Both the position numbers and the translations under genes were made by a program. 64,000 nt of DNA from Nipponacmea schrenckii (Eukaryota > Mollusca > Gastropoda > Lottiidae), in the NCBI GenBank assembly GCA_030562195.1, contig JAUJPP010000005.1, forward strand, positions 38,613,106 through 38,677,105, written 5' to 3'. This document shows positions 10,786 to 23,700 of this stretch, piece by piece (the stretch's first letter is position 1; each line of letters begins with the position of its first letter). Under the pieces are notes generated by a model. It was not told the DNA's origin. It made no database searches and saw only the letters and a list, made by a program, of their open reading frames with translations.

Positions 10786-12050
10786 TTTATACGCCCACAT
10801 ATAATGTGGTTACCTTTCGAAAATATTTTATTTTATTTGGGAGTTATGCACCCTGTCCGTCCGGACTCTCCGTCCGTCCACAATTGCTTGTGGCCACAAT
10901 AGAGACCACAGTTTTCATCGGATTACAATGAAACTTGGTATGTGTCTCTGTCATCATAAAATCTCGGTTCCTTTCGAAAACCAGCTTTCTGACTTTTACT
11001 GTTGGTGAGTTATGCCCCCTTTTTTATCGAAAATTCGTCAAATTCAGCTTGTGGGCGCGATACAGGCCACAATTTTTGTCCAATCTTTTCGAAACTTGGT
11101 ATGTGTCTCTATCATCATAAAATCTCGGTTCCTTTCGAAAACCAGCTTTCTGACTTTTACGGTTGGTGAGTTATGCCCTCTTTTTTAGCGAAACTTCGTC
11201 AAATTCAGCTTGTGGGTGCGATACAGGCCACAATTTTTTTCTGATCTTTTCGAAACTTGGTAGGTGTCTTTGTCATCATAAAATCTCGGTTCCTTTCGAA
11301 AATCAGCTTTCTGACTTTTACGGTTGGTGAGTTATGCCCCCTTTCTTAGTGAGAATTCGTCAAATTCAGCTTGTTTATGCCCTCTTATTTAGCGAAAATT
11401 CGTCAAATTCAGCTTGTGGGCGCGATACAGGCCACAATTTTTGTCTTTTCAAAACTTGGTATGTGTCTCTATCATCATATAATCTCGGTTCCTTTCGAAA
11501 ACCAGCTTTCTGACTTTTACGGTTGGTGAGTTATGCCCTCTTTTTTAGCGAAACTTCGTCAAATTCAGCTTGTGGGTGCGATACAGGCCACAATTTTTTT
11601 CTGATCTTTTCGAATCTTGGTAGGTGTCTTTGTCATCATGAAATCTCGGTTCCTTTCGAAAATTAGCTTTCTGACTTTTACGGTTGGTGAGTTATTCCCC
11701 CTTTCTTAGCGAGAATTCGTCAAATTCAGCTTGTGGGTGTGATACAGGCTACAATGTTTATCCAAACATTTTTATATGCCCACATATAATGTGGACGTAT
11801 ATTGCGGTTGACCCTTTCTGTCCGGACGTCCGTCCGTCCACAATCGCTTGTGGCCACAATAGAGACCACAGTTTTCATCGGATTTCAATGAAACTTGGTA
11901 TGCTTGTTCATATTGACGAGATCTTGGATGGGTTCGAATTTCATGAAATTTCGATCATTGGTTCCTGGCTTTCTGACTTTTTTGCTGTTGGTGTTTTGCT
12001 CACCAATAAAAATTTGCTGTTGGTGGGCGTATAGCCTTTTGGGCGTCCGC
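10786..12050 (+). mobile_element. nested non-autonomous element with about 160-bp internal tandem units
   Basis: Begins 'atacgcccacatataatgtg' and closes near 12020-12033 with the complement 'gtgggcgtata'. Inside are five units of about 160 bp (anchors 'aatctcggttcctttcgaaa' near 10960, 11121, 11282, 11482 and 11641), each with 'gttggtgagttatgcc'. A second head copy starts near 11773 ('atgcccacatataatgtgg'), so one copy may have inserted in another. It splits the left foldback arm, so it arrived later. Related to 880-1562. Confidence 0.7.
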
Positions 12051-12225
12051 TCGTTATAATGTATGACGAAACGGAACTTACAATTAACAAATCTCGCTCT
12101 TTTTCAACATGAAAATATTTAGCACTGTGGTGGGTTAAACGTGAACTGTACAATTAGCGCGCTAAGTTATTATTTTTACTTGTGAGTAGAGATAATATAC
12201 TATCGCTAACTAATGCCACAAAAAC

Positions 12226-12585
12226 ATAGGGAGCCGCGGTGGCTCTGTTAGTTTGACACTTGCTCGCTAAGGTCCAGGGTTCAATCCCGGCATGGGTCGA
12301 GATACAACTTTCGGATTTTTCAAGCGGTTTCCCCCTGTTAGTGATGCAGGTCAGAGAGGTTGACATGGAATAAGAGTCTAGGACGATAAACCAAGGCCCG
12401 GTGTGCTCTGCACGTTAAAGATCTTTCGACAGTTGTAAATCGAAAATAAGAGTAGGCTCATAGTCCTACCGCTGGCCTGGCAAATTTACCTCATTGCACA
12501 CTACATGGCGTCTGCCCGTCCTAATTAGCCCAAACAGGTGCAGAAAAGTAGAACGTACAACTGCATGCATTTCATTTAATTTCTG
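12226..12585 (+). mobile_element. tRNA-derived SINE
   Basis: The head resembles a tRNA gene: an A-box-like 'tggctctgttag' about 15 bp in and a B-box-like 'ggttcaatccc' about 35 bp further on, within 'gagccgcgg...cggcatggg'. A body of about 270 bp follows ('cccggtgtgctctgcacgtt', 'gcctggcaaatttacc', 'cctaattagcccaaacaggt') and fades in an AT-rich tail ending near 'catttcatttaatttc'. Transcription would be by RNA polymerase III. A true tRNA gene is excluded because no cloverleaf closes. Flanking duplications were not found. Confidence 0.7.
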
Positions 12586-13023
12586 ACAATTAGACTACCA
12601 TAGAGGCTGGAATCTAGATTACAATGTTACATTACCTAAAACTTGAGGAAATTTAAATTTAGGTCGTATAGGCTGCTACAGGCTGCCTATGACTATAGGC
12701 CTATTTACGATTTAACAACAGAAAATCGAAAATGCAGTCGCCTACACTACATTATCTCTACTCACAAGTAAAAATAATAACGTGGCGCGCTAATTGTACA
12801 GTTCACGTTTAACCCACCACAGTGCTAAATATTTTCATGTTAAAAAGGAACAAGATTTGTTAATTGTAAGTTTCGTTTCGTCATATGTAATAAAACATTC
12901 CAACTTCTTATTGTAGCCTTCATTAGAAAAACGTGCTTTTCAATACTCGAAGATCAAGTCTCAAATGGCTTGTCGGATAGTCGGAGGCGGAGAGTCTTTG
13001 TCGGAGAAACCAAGACACGGGTA

Positions 13024-13443
13024 GGCCCGGATCGTTAGGCTATATACATGGTTAACTTGTTAAAGATCGTTTTATATTGGGTAGACCCGGATCGTTAGGC
13101 TATATACATGGTTAACTTGTTAAAGACCATGTCATCTTAGGTTGGCCCGGATCGTTAGGCTATATACATGGTTAACTTGTTAAAGATCGTGTTATATTAG
13201 GTAGGCCCGGATCGTTAGGCTATATACATGGTTAACTTGTTAAAGACCACGTCATCTTAGGTTGGCCCGGAGCGTTAGGCTATATACATGGTTAACTTGT
13301 TAAAGACCATGTCATCTTAGGTTGGCCCGGATCGTTAGGCTATATACATGGTTAACTTGTTAAAGACCATGTCATCTTAGGTTGGCCCGGATCGTTAGGC
13401 TATATACATGGTTAACTTGTTAACTTGTCATCTTAGGTTGGCC
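13024..13443 (+). repeat. 60-bp tandem array, right part (about 7 units)
   Basis: Seven units in register at 60-bp steps, the last with a short internal deletion. The first unit shares the variant core 'aaagatcgttttatatt' with a unit left of the foldback element, supporting a single ancestral array of about 13 units. Confidence 0.9.
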
Positions 13444-13534
13444 AAAACAAAGATCGTATGGTTGGCCAAAAGGTATTTATTCATCAGTGAAATAAGCTGG
13501 AGTCAAAATTATATATTCGATAGAATCCATTTAT

Positions 13535-14090
13535 CAGGCCCGAAACTAAAGGGGGGGGGGGGGAAGTTTTATGGAAAAACACTCACTGGTTAAAGTTAAT
13601 GCAATTTACGTAGTTATAGTTGAAGTCAACTTTGAAAATACTGTCAATCAATATTATAAACATATTGACAAAATCAGGAGACTTCATGAAGCTACATCAG
13701 AAGTAACCAGCCAGACGAAGGATTATCACATCCATATGGTAAACTTATCAAATTGTAATAATTAATGTGCATAAATTTAGTCATATTTGGTTATAAGAAT
13801 ACTTCAACTACCCTATGAATAGTTATTTTTAAACAATGTATTCTCTATTAAAAAGAAAAACTCTGATATAACAGTTGTTTATTTAATCTTTAACCTACCC
13901 TCCCCCCTCCCCTTCCTTAATTAATTTTCTTTTTTGCAATCCCTGAATTAAATCAGAATTGAATGTTATGCATCATGTAATAATTAGGGTTTTAACTGCA
14001 CCTTTACTGCCCCCCCCCCCTAAAATTAATGTGACCGCCCCCTTACAAATGTGGTCGCCCCCATGGCACATAGAGCTGGTTCCGGGCCTG
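13535..14090. mobile_element. hAT-like non-autonomous element
   Basis: Termini 'caggcccgaaac' (13535) and 'ggttccgggcctg' (ending 14090) are imperfect inverted repeats. The 8-bp flanks 'ccatttat' and 'ccctctat' match at six of eight positions. The interior has a 13-base G run (13551-13563) near one end and a C run near the other, and a 64-codon frame at 13571-13765 that resembles the frame in the related element at 25542-26263. The frame may be a relic of the parent element's gene; its identity is unknown. Confidence 0.65.
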
Positions 14091-14162
14091 CCCTCTATAG
14101 TGCTGCCAGTTAGACTCTTTAAGTAAGGCTGGGACTCTCAAGTGGCAGGAGGCATCTAGTGA

Positions 14163-14340
14163 TCAAATTTCTTGTTTGTGGGTGATTCCATGTAATGTGT
14201 GTGTGATTGCATGTCTTGTGTGTGGGTGATTGCATGTCTTGTGTGTGGGTGATTGCATGTCTTGTGTGTGTGTGTTATTCCAGGTCTTGTGTGTGAGTGA
14301 TTCCATGCCTTTTGTGTGGGTGATTCCATTTCTTGTGTTC
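14163..14340 (+). repeat. minisatellite, about 29-bp GT-rich unit
   Basis: About six degenerate units built on 'gtgattgcatgtcttgtgtg'. It lies directly before, and probably within, the LINE remnant that follows. The 86-codon frame on the opposite strand is only the repeat read in reverse. Confidence 0.75.
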
Positions 14341-15230
14341 AACGGAGTTAAACAACGATGAGTCCTCTCACCCTTACTGTTTAGTGTTTTATTAAAAAGT
14401 GAATTACTTATTAGATTTCGCAATAGCAGATAATTATGGTTGCCGTATAAGTCGCGTATATTTTGGTGCTTTGTCCTACGCCGACGATGTCACACTTGTA
14501 ACCCCATCCAGACATACCTTAGTATTCTTATTAAAAATCTGTAATGAATATGCAATAGAATATGATGTATAGATTTTCTACCCCGACAAAAGTAATTTAC
14601 TGCTCTTAAAATATAAACAAAATAAAGATGTAATTAAGGATGTATATTATAATGGAATGCTCATTTGTGTTGTTCAGTCAGAGCCTCATCTAGGGAACTC
14701 TTTACTATGTGACAGTATAGAGAACAAATCATTCAGAAGGGAATAGATAATTTTATTATCAAATTCAATGTAACTTTTAAACAATTTAAGTGGACCACAC
14801 ACCAAATTAGATATAAATTGTTGAAAAAAACATATTGTATGCTATTATATGGATTTCAACTGTGGGACTTTAGTCACATGACAATTGATAAATTATGTAA
14901 GTACACATGTCAATTAATGAATGTACCCGGACGAACGCATAATCATTTTGTAAATCTCACCCGAAAAGATGTTTCAATAGATTTGCAATTACATAAAAGG
15001 TTTATGAAATTTTTCACGAGCGCAATTTATAGTAGCAATGATTGTACTAGAATATGTAGTCTCCATGCCTTGTATGAAAACCTATCAATGACATGTGAAA
15101 ATTAGATTATTATTAAATGTAAGTATTAGTAAAATACTAAATATTATTGAAATATATTATCGGGATGAGGAAACAGCTGGATCCATTTTTGATATGATGT
15201 TGTGAAGAGAACCTAATTATGATTCCCATA
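14341..15230 (+). pseudogene. non-LTR retrotransposon reverse transcriptase remnant
   Basis: The plus strand shows, in shifting frames, RT palm motif 'GVKQ..VLSPLLFSV' (14343-14390), the catalytic 'FGALSYADDVTLVTPS' with Tyr-Ala-Asp-Asp (about 14460-14510), 'YPDKSNLLLLKY' (14580) and a C-terminal segment of 95 codons at 14818-15105 ('YGFQLWDFSH', 'NVPGRTHNHFVNL'), then 'YYRDEETAGSIFDMM' near 15150-15205. An in-frame stop lies at 14570 and at least two frameshifts break it. Assignment to the CR1/Jockey-like group is from general resemblance only. Upstream ORF1 and endonuclease are absent. Confidence 0.75.
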
Positions 15231-16203
15231 ATGATTTTATTCATATTACAAAAATTATTGATTAACTATGTACAAAATAACCTAGTTAACCTTTTTTATT
15301 CATTTTAGTTTTATATTTTTATTTATTATATATTTATTTATTTACTTACATAACAAAATTATAATAAAATATAATTAGCATTATGAAATAAGTATTAACT
15401 CTCTCACACACATTCATCCTGAATATATAGATACGGAAAAATAAAAAAATAAACTAAGCTTATACATAAAGAGGTTGGCTATTATATTAATTTGAAGCTC
15501 CATTTTTTAACAACAATATCATCTTTTTCATATGCTTAAGATTCAATACTTACTATATTCTGTTAATATCTTTTGAAATTATGTACAGAAGGTAATAACA
15601 TTTCTAATTTACATTTATAAAAATAATATTTTGCAATATATATACAATTATTAATATACAACCAGTCAACCATTCATAAAGGTTTTTGAAGGCAGACTGC
15701 TCAGTAAATCCAAAGTGCATGTTTATCAAATTATCGTCATAATTACAACACAAACGCCCACATCATTTTTTAGTGTTTTGAGATAAGCGAAAAAAACTGT
15801 TTATTTTTTACACTATCTGACATAGATTTGAGATATTTTAATATAGTTACTTCCATCATTTAACATATAATTATGTAATAAGTGGTTATGAATTGTCTCA
15901 TCAATTCAGAGAAAAATTACTTAGGCGCAAAAGATCTTATTGAAATGACTTCAATATGACTTATGCGGTAGTGTTACTGTGATCTAGTCAAGTATCATTT
16001 AGTGAAAATATGGAGAAGTCTTGTCACAGAGACTGTTAAGTGGGTCCAGCAAAGTGTCGTATATATCTGCTCATTATGTTCAAAAGGTGTGTTCCCACTA
16101 CTCATAATTCCAGTTCTCATAGATTAAATTAAATTCTGAAAAAAAGTAAATACCTATAGTAAAAATGGAACAGTCCAAGCAGATCAGTGGATGAACAAAA
16201 TTA
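15231..16203. other. no gene seen
   Basis: Very AT-rich DNA with 'atttatttattt' runs. No termini, coding block or structured repeat recognised. Confidence 0.4.
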
Positions 16204-16521
16204 ATGGAGAATGCGCCAGATGTAGAGAAGAAGGTTGCCTTACATGACTGTATCACAACTACCTGGGTTGATGATGACGCCAGATATCCCATCCATCTTT
16301 GGAACCATTACAACACAGTCGGGCCCCGCACCAACAACAATTTAAAAGGATTTCGCTTAAACAAATTGTTCGCCCGTAATCATCCAACTATTTTCAACTT
16401 CATGTCCACAATAAAGAAAGTTGAAATTGCCAAAAAGGGCGAAGTTAAACATACTTTGGTGGTGCCGTTAGATGTAAACGACGAGTTTATAGGGAAATTG
16501 ATAATAAGTTGGTACGATTAA
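16204..16521 (+). pseudogene. C-terminal fragment of a MULE-like transposase
   Basis: The 105-codon frame contains 'IHLWNHYNTVGPRTNNNLKG' followed by 'LFARNHPTIFNFMSTIKKVE'. This matches the segment seen after the catalytic domain in animal MULE-type proteins ('W..(Y)..GPRTNN..EG...L......HP.I..F...'). Only this part is present: no catalytic Asp residues or zinc finger were found upstream. It lies 1.2 kb from lectin gene A in the opposite orientation. Could be one exon of a domesticated gene, but no good splice acceptor was seen at its start. Confidence 0.5.
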
Positions 16522-17744
16522 AGAACCAATTGGTTAGTGTTAAGAGTGAAGAAGTTCCTAGAAACTTCTGTGTAAAGCACTGGCCAAGGTCACAAATAAA
16601 GAGATAAATGTTCGATACAAGATAAGGTGAAGTTAGCATAGTTAGTATTGAGGTTAAAAACACCCACAAGTAATCTATAAAAAACAATAGTCCATAATAT
16701 GAAATTTTTCTTGTTACCAGTCTAAAAGAAGAGAGTATGATTAGGTTCTGAAAAGATAAAACTCTATGTATAATGATTAGAATATGTTATACTTAATGAA
16801 CTAGAAAATAAAGAGAGGGGTCAAGTAATATTGGATTCAATGGTTTCGAGTCTACCACGGACCAGGAAATTACTTAGGTTTTTGTTACGCTTATAGGCAA
16901 TTACAAGTCTTTTGGTATATACATTCGGAAATCTGTTCTGTAATTCACTGTAATACTGTTTGACGATGTATGAGGTTTTGACAGCTGTATGATTGAAGGT
17001 GGCAACAAATGGAATCATTTGGTTTCATATTCAAGAGAAGACTATTTTGAAATATATGGTATTGTTATGGTTATACTCGTAATAAATAATAATTTGTCTC
17101 CATATATAAGAATTCTTTTATATAACTAAAGAACGGCATCGTTAATTTTTTCCCCGGGTTGACTGGAGAATATTGTCTACTTGTTGAATTTTTTCTCCGA
17201 GTTGACTAACAAAAACGTGTCTCCCGATTGACATGTACACGAATTGACCGAGTACCTCGCGCTCCACCCGGTGTTAGATGTCGGCATAACTTTCACGAAA
17301 CCCAGAATTTTCACGAAATGGCCAGATTTTTCACGAAACGAATAGATTTTTCAATGTTAATTCACTTTTGTTAATGATAAGGCTATCGTTAAGTCTTTGT
17401 AATCGTTAATTAATCGCTGATCCCACTATATAGGGACCGATTATTAAGGTACAAATACAAATTGAAAAGTTGATTTAATTAAAAGATCAATAATTGAAAA
17501 CTTCAAATATTAAACTCATCATATCATTTGTAAATTAAAACTTTGTAATAGCATTACATGGAAAAATGGACGTTTAGCAATAACTTTACAACCAATGTCA
17601 AATCTAAACCCATTCCAGCTTCATACAATATAAAGGGAGGTTATCCCTGTTTGAATATACTAATTTCAACGTGCAAGAATTGTAAATTCTGACTGTTAAT
17701 CAGATTTAAAAACTGTATAAGATTTATCACAGTGTTTAATTAAC
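16522..17744. other. intergenic, 3' flank of lectin gene A
   Basis: No gene. At 17295-17352 the motif 'tttcacgaaa' recurs four times at spacings of about 15-20 bp. The rest is AT-rich. It would hold the 3' UTR of gene A (transcribed leftwards), but no certain polyadenylation site was chosen. Confidence 0.4.
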
Positions 17745-20700
17745 TCAAAACGCATGAAAAATGTAACGCATCCTTCGTTTAATATCCAAAAATATTTTGA
17801 TAAGGTCTCCAACAACGAGAATAAGAAGAATGCCCATGATCATCACAACAGAAACTGTTCCAATGGTGGTTGAAGAGACCCGCTTATCAGGCAAAGAAAT
17901 CTTCTTCTGAGTAACTGCCGAAATACTATGTTGAGGTATAATTAATTTCTGTTTTGTTTCCTTTTGAAATCGTTCTATGGTTTGTTTATTTAGTGTCTGT
18001 TCTTGGTTCTTACGCTTCTTACATGGACATAAACAATTTATCGACCACGACTTCTTACTATCTGGATCCACGATAATTTTATTACATTTGTCGTCCCTTG
18101 AAAGGGTCGGCTTTGTATAGCCTATAGGCTTAAAAGTTGAGGGGTCTGGCAATACGGTCCTGGGTACTGTGGTAGTTTCTGTTGCTGTCTGAGTTTCCGT
18201 ATTAGGTGTCGTTGTTTGAGCCTCTGTAGTAGTTTTTGTTGTTATCAAAGCCTCTGTAGTAGGTTCTGTGTTGTCAAAGCCTCTGTAGTAGGTTCTGTGG
18301 TTGTCAGAGTCTCTGTTGAAGGTTCTAAGGTTGTCTTGTCTTCTGTAGTAGGTTTTGGGGTTGTCTGAGCCTCTGTAGTAGGTTCTGTGGTTGTCTGGGC
18401 TTCTGTAGTAGGGTCTGTAGTTGTCAAAGCCTCTGTAGTAGGCTGTGTGGTTGTCTGATCTTCTGTAGTAGGTTCTGTTGTTGTCAAAGCCTCTGTAGTA
18501 GATCCTGTTGTTGTCTGAGCCTCTACTGTTGGTTCTGGGGTTGTCTGGGCCTCTGTAGTAGGTTCTGTTGTTGTCAAAGCCTCTGTAGGAGATCCTGTTG
18601 TTGTCTGAGCCTCTACTGTTGGTTCTGGGGTTGTCTGGGCCTCTGTGGTTGTCTGAGCCTCTGTCATCGTTGGGTTTTCTTCTGTAGTTGTTGTCAGTTC
18701 TGTAGTTGAGATAAAACCTTTTAAGATAATAAACAAAAGAGGAAAAGTTAACATATAATGAATATCGTATATATATATATATATATTTTCAGCGACTAAA
18801 TCACTAAATATTCATGATCCTTCCATTTTACTCGTAAAATGTGGCCTAACTAACAATCGACATACAATACACATAAAAAGTCTCGAATTTGGCATTCAAT
18901 ATGAAGATATGCTGTATAAAAGCAAATCGTTTCAACTGAAAGTGCATTAAGATAAGCGAAGCGACTACAATGACTTGATTAGAATTAACATTTATTTAAA
19001 CGATTCGTCAAAGCGTGTATCCAAATGGACCAATGTGGCTAAGATACAAGATAACGGGAAACAGAAGGGCATCGAAATTATCTCTGTCCGCCAATGCTAC
19101 ACCTACCTCAAGGTGTAAAGGCGATTTGATTTGTACCACATGGTGCTTCTCCAAAAGTGAGTTAATACGAGGTAAATAAAAACTTTCTTCATATGAAGCA
19201 CTTACTTAAATCTTCCTTCATACACAGATTGCCTGCTAAAGTGGTTTCTCCAGATCCACCCCCACGACCCTTGGGAGCAGGTGTTGTTAAACCTGGAATA
19301 ACTGGTTCTGAACAATTGATTGACCATTTATAATTATCATAAGCACTGAAAGTTACACAGTTGTCTGGTAAGTTCACGGTTTGCCAATTGAACCAACTTT
19401 GTTCACCTTTACTGTTATACCATCTACGTTTATTTATTGTTATGCCGATCCACACAGCCTCATTTATAACATTTCTGTAAAATAAAATTTCATACATTCT
19501 ATTTTCGGTTAGGCCACTTCAAGCTCACAACCATTTTTTAACCATTCGTTTAAAAAGATGGAAACCAGGAAGATTTCACTTACATGTAATTCGTCAAAAA
19601 GTTTTGCTCCTCCTCATTTTTGCCATAAGTTAAATAGCCACCACTGCTGTCACATAGTTGTTTAGCAGTTTCCATGCTTGTTACTGACGGTGTTAACCAA
19701 TAACATCTGATATCTTTGTATTTGCTGATATTTCTTGCTGTATTAACTACTGGACAAAGCTCACCTGTTTAATTTGCATATACATTTATAAAATCTGATA
19801 TTTCAGAAGACAAGAGAGATATAGATGTAAAGTTTTTTTTTATACGAAAAAATACCCGCAAAATACATAAATGATCCCTTGATTTTTTTTAAAAAACAAA
19901 GTCTCTCTAATAGTTTCAGATTTAATTCATAAATTACTTGTCGAAGATACTGAAATGTCATCTGTTTCAAATTGTGGTTTACATCTGCTACCAGCAGGGA
20001 CAGTTAACATTTTGGGGAGACGTCCTATCGAAACGATCTTAGTGCTAGGTGTATCGGACCTCATAATGTCTTTTAGTATTAATTGCGTGCCAAAAAACAA
20101 TGGTAAGTTTCAATACGCAAACCGATGTCGTAATGAAATTGATGATGCCGTAAACAAGCAACTTCTAAAACAAGGCCAAATTCAAGTTGCTATTTTTACA
20201 ACGTCAAAAAGTGTTTACATGATGTTTGTAGATTAAAAGTCAAGGTTACTCAAGAATTTCATCTTTATACGGAGTTCACAATGCCTGTTTTCAAATAAGA
20301 TCAACCCGGGGAATTCAGGCGCAAGTCTGTCACGTGAAGTCAAGATCTCCAGCTGTTAACACAAGAATATCCTAGAGACAGTGTAAAGTTTTTAAGTCTC
20401 TAGGACATCCTAGCGCTAAGATCGTTTCGAGATGACACCTCCCGTGTATTGAATAACATTACCTATCTCGATATCCCTTGCACATAATCCAGCATAAGAT
20501 GTGAAACTACTACTGCAATCTTGAATTTCCCAGTTAGCTGTAGCTGGAGTACCAGGTTTCATTGTAGCACATTCTTCTTTGTCCTCTTTTTCCCAGAAAT
20601 AATTTTTGACAATTTGTCCAGTGTATAAATCGTACCACAGTCTTTTGACGAAACCGATATAATAGTCATCGTCCCTGAAAACAGATTTAGATAGTATGAC

Positions 20701-23700
20701 TTGAGGTGCAGTCTAACGGAAGACTACTAACATAGCTCTACTATCCAAACACAGGCACCTGTTTTTATCCATAGGAAAACATAAATTATATATAGATATC
20801 CCCTATTTTGTTCACCTTCCAGATCACAACCAAGACTAACATTTATTAAATGTGCTTACATTCGTGTTTTTACAACTACTTGTACTGTTAATCAGTTACA
20901 TCACAAGACCATTACATTTGGTTTTCGAAAAAAAATCTTTGAGAGATAAACTTGATTTTTTTATGCAAGCAGTGTCTGAATCATAAGCGGGGAAACTTAA
21001 TGCCCGCCAGCAACCAAAGTCCATATCTGAATTAAATGGGAACCCTTGATTTATATCATTCCTTGCCATTCAAAGGACTGATAGTTTGAATACTTACCGA
21101 AATTCCAAACCCAATCTATCCGAGATAACTTTACTTTCTGGAACTGCCAATGTTCCACCAAGACGAACACATTCTTGTTCCTTTGGGTAAATTGTTCTTG
21201 GAACTTCTTCTTTCCGGTCAGGTATTGTCCAGTAGCATTTGTCCAAGATCATTATCTTATTATTGCATACTGTAACAAAGGTTTTTATACAGTATATCCA
21301 CGTAAAATCAAATAAAAAAATTGGTACAAACTACAATGTGAAATAATATTACCTTGTAATGATACCAATTTCCAACCCAAAATTGCCCTTTTCCTCAAAA
21401 ACAAATTAAATATTTCAAAAACTTGTTAAGGCACTCCTGACAAACAGAATATTGTCCTCACAGTTCTATGTATCCATAACCATTATGTTAGATTTTCTGA
21501 GCGTGGTCTAGACTGTGTAAAGACTTTTAGGAGGGAATTAAATATGAATTCATCAAACAGCATTTTATTGTACCGTTAATAATTACCAGTGAAAGGTAAT
21601 GCATTTAGGATGATATTTTATACAAAGCAAATAAAGACGCCCTAGATATAAAATCAGCGGGATATCCATACTCTATAATTGTTGTCCACTAGTATCGTAC
21701 CACAACCTGCTAGCTAGTTTGAAACGATAACCCGGTACCTGATAAATAGGAAAATTGGCAAATGTACCCTCCCTCATCCACCAACTTTTCCTATATCAGC
21801 TATAAGCTTAAATATAAAGTTTCGAGTCATTTGTGGAAGTAAGTCCACTGGTTATCCATGATCTCACGAAATTCATGTCATGATCTAAGTCATACAATAT
21901 TCAACCAATCAACAAATTTTTAGTGACTTGGTTGAATTGAGAACTACTTCACTTCACCAACCACCACAAGCGAAAACATTCAATATGGCAGCGCACATGT
22001 CCATTGAGTGTAGATAGGTCTATCAAGTTTAAACTAACTTAAGGAAAAGAAATGGTGAAATGGACAAATATCAACTTGATTTGATTTAGAAAGTGATTGC
22101 GGGGAATACAATATATTTTTTATTTGTATAGCCTAGGTGGAATTGCAAAGTATCCCAGTCGTTTGATTGAACATTAGAATTGTACAAATCGATCCTATCG
22201 GTGTCCTCGATGTGCACGTTTTTACAAAACCTCTTTACAATTTCCTGATGAAATATAATCCTTATAAATCTATTTGCCTGTTGTTAGGTCAAATAAAGAA
22301 ATTCCTTTTGATCGGGTATTTTAGTACCTGTTATATTTGATGACTGACACAACGCCATCTTGCCATAGTCACATTGGTCATCCCTCAATTCGTCCTCTTT
22401 CAATAAAACACAATTGTTACCATCATTGTCTGCTTTCATATTAGGATCTGTCCAATTCATTCTTTCGCCGTATAAAGTAAACCAGCCATTGTTATTTCTG
22501 AAGGTGTGATGGTTTAATTATTAATAATAATCATTAACAATCAGCGTCAAAGATAGCAGAAGCATCTATTCATCGACAATAGCAACACCAGTGGCACTCG
22601 CCATTATTATGGGTAATAGCAGCGCTTTCGGCATCTGCCATCATTACCGAAAATAGTATCACCAGCGGCATCTGACACAAATTTCAGCGATAAAAAGCAA
22701 TAACTGTATCTGACTTCACGATCAACAATAGCAGAAGGAACAGTACACGAATCACCATCCACAATAGTGGCATCTTAGATCATCATATTTGTTACATGTG
22801 TTTGTATCGTGGCATCCAGCAAATAATTTTACTTTTAAAAAATACATTGAAATATAATTCTAGTAATATAAAAGTCTCAGATAAAAGGTTACTTACATGG
22901 GTGTACCTGTTATTGGAGTTGAATATATTCCAAGATTTAGTCGGGAATATGCTCTGATAAAATAAAAGTTAAATGAACATGCGTTAGGAGTTATGAATTT
23001 TCTACACCTGCTTTATCACATAAAGAGATTATAAAGAGATTTTCTAAATTTGGTGATGTGTATCGCGGACGATGATTGGGTCGAATTGCACCAATCCAAT
23101 GTTTATCCAGACATCTACTCGATCACACTAGGCGTTTTATGACTTCACTAATGCAAAGGGCTTAATTATGAGCAGAAATTTTGTGTGATGAATGACGTCA
23201 TCAAACACTTAATTAGTGGAATTGCATGAACCAAAGACTGATTGAAAATTAGAATGGAGCAAATTGATGATATCAATGTCATTTATATAAACTTTTTAGA
23301 AAACCTCTTTATACTCCCTTTAAAATAATACAGTTTCATGCAGATTATTGTGAGGAAATAGTGACAAAACTGTGGCATATATAGGACGTTTTTCTCTAAT
23401 GGAATTTGTAACGTTCTCATGCTATTGTTATTATTCTATTGTCACAACAACTGGCACTTTTAATGATACAAATATAAAAAGATTCTTTCCTTTCTGTCTT
23501 GAAGCTTAAATAGTGACTAACCTTAATTCAGTATCAAGTTGTGTTGTAATGAATTGCCATGTTTGATTGCCAGAAACCCAAGCCAGTTCTCCACCGGAGC
23601 AGTTAACAGGATTTCGTCCCGATGGTGGAGGTTCTGACCAATAACACATACCATTGTAAAGTACCCCAAGGCATTCATCTACAATATATTGATACAGCTA

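Larger units (their letters stand above)
10653..13022. mobile_element. 2.4-kb foldback element with about 290-bp inverted arms
   Basis: The left arm (10653-10786 continuing at about 12051-12205) and right arm (about 12735-13022) are near-identical inverted copies, ending outside in 'gtgtcttggtttctccgaca' and its complement. Both arms share 'cactgtggtgggttaaacg' and 'cttgtgagtagagataat'. The left arm is interrupted by the element at 10786; the right arm keeps the uninterrupted version. The central loop contains a SINE. No transposase frame was found. The element sits inside the 60-bp array; a short flanking duplication of 3-4 bp ('gtag') is possible but not certain. Confidence 0.75.

Noticed and set aside
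12226..12300. tRNA gene
   Set aside because: A- and B-box-like sequences are present but no cloverleaf closes, and a SINE body follows.
10288..13443. CRISPR-like regular repeats
   Set aside because: The 60-bp units are contiguous without unique spacers, and the genome is clearly eukaryotic.
19955..20236. 93-codon frame in intron 6 of lectin gene A as a nested gene
   Set aside because: No family or splice evidence; flanking inverted repeats make a transposon relic more likely, so it is described only within the repeat.
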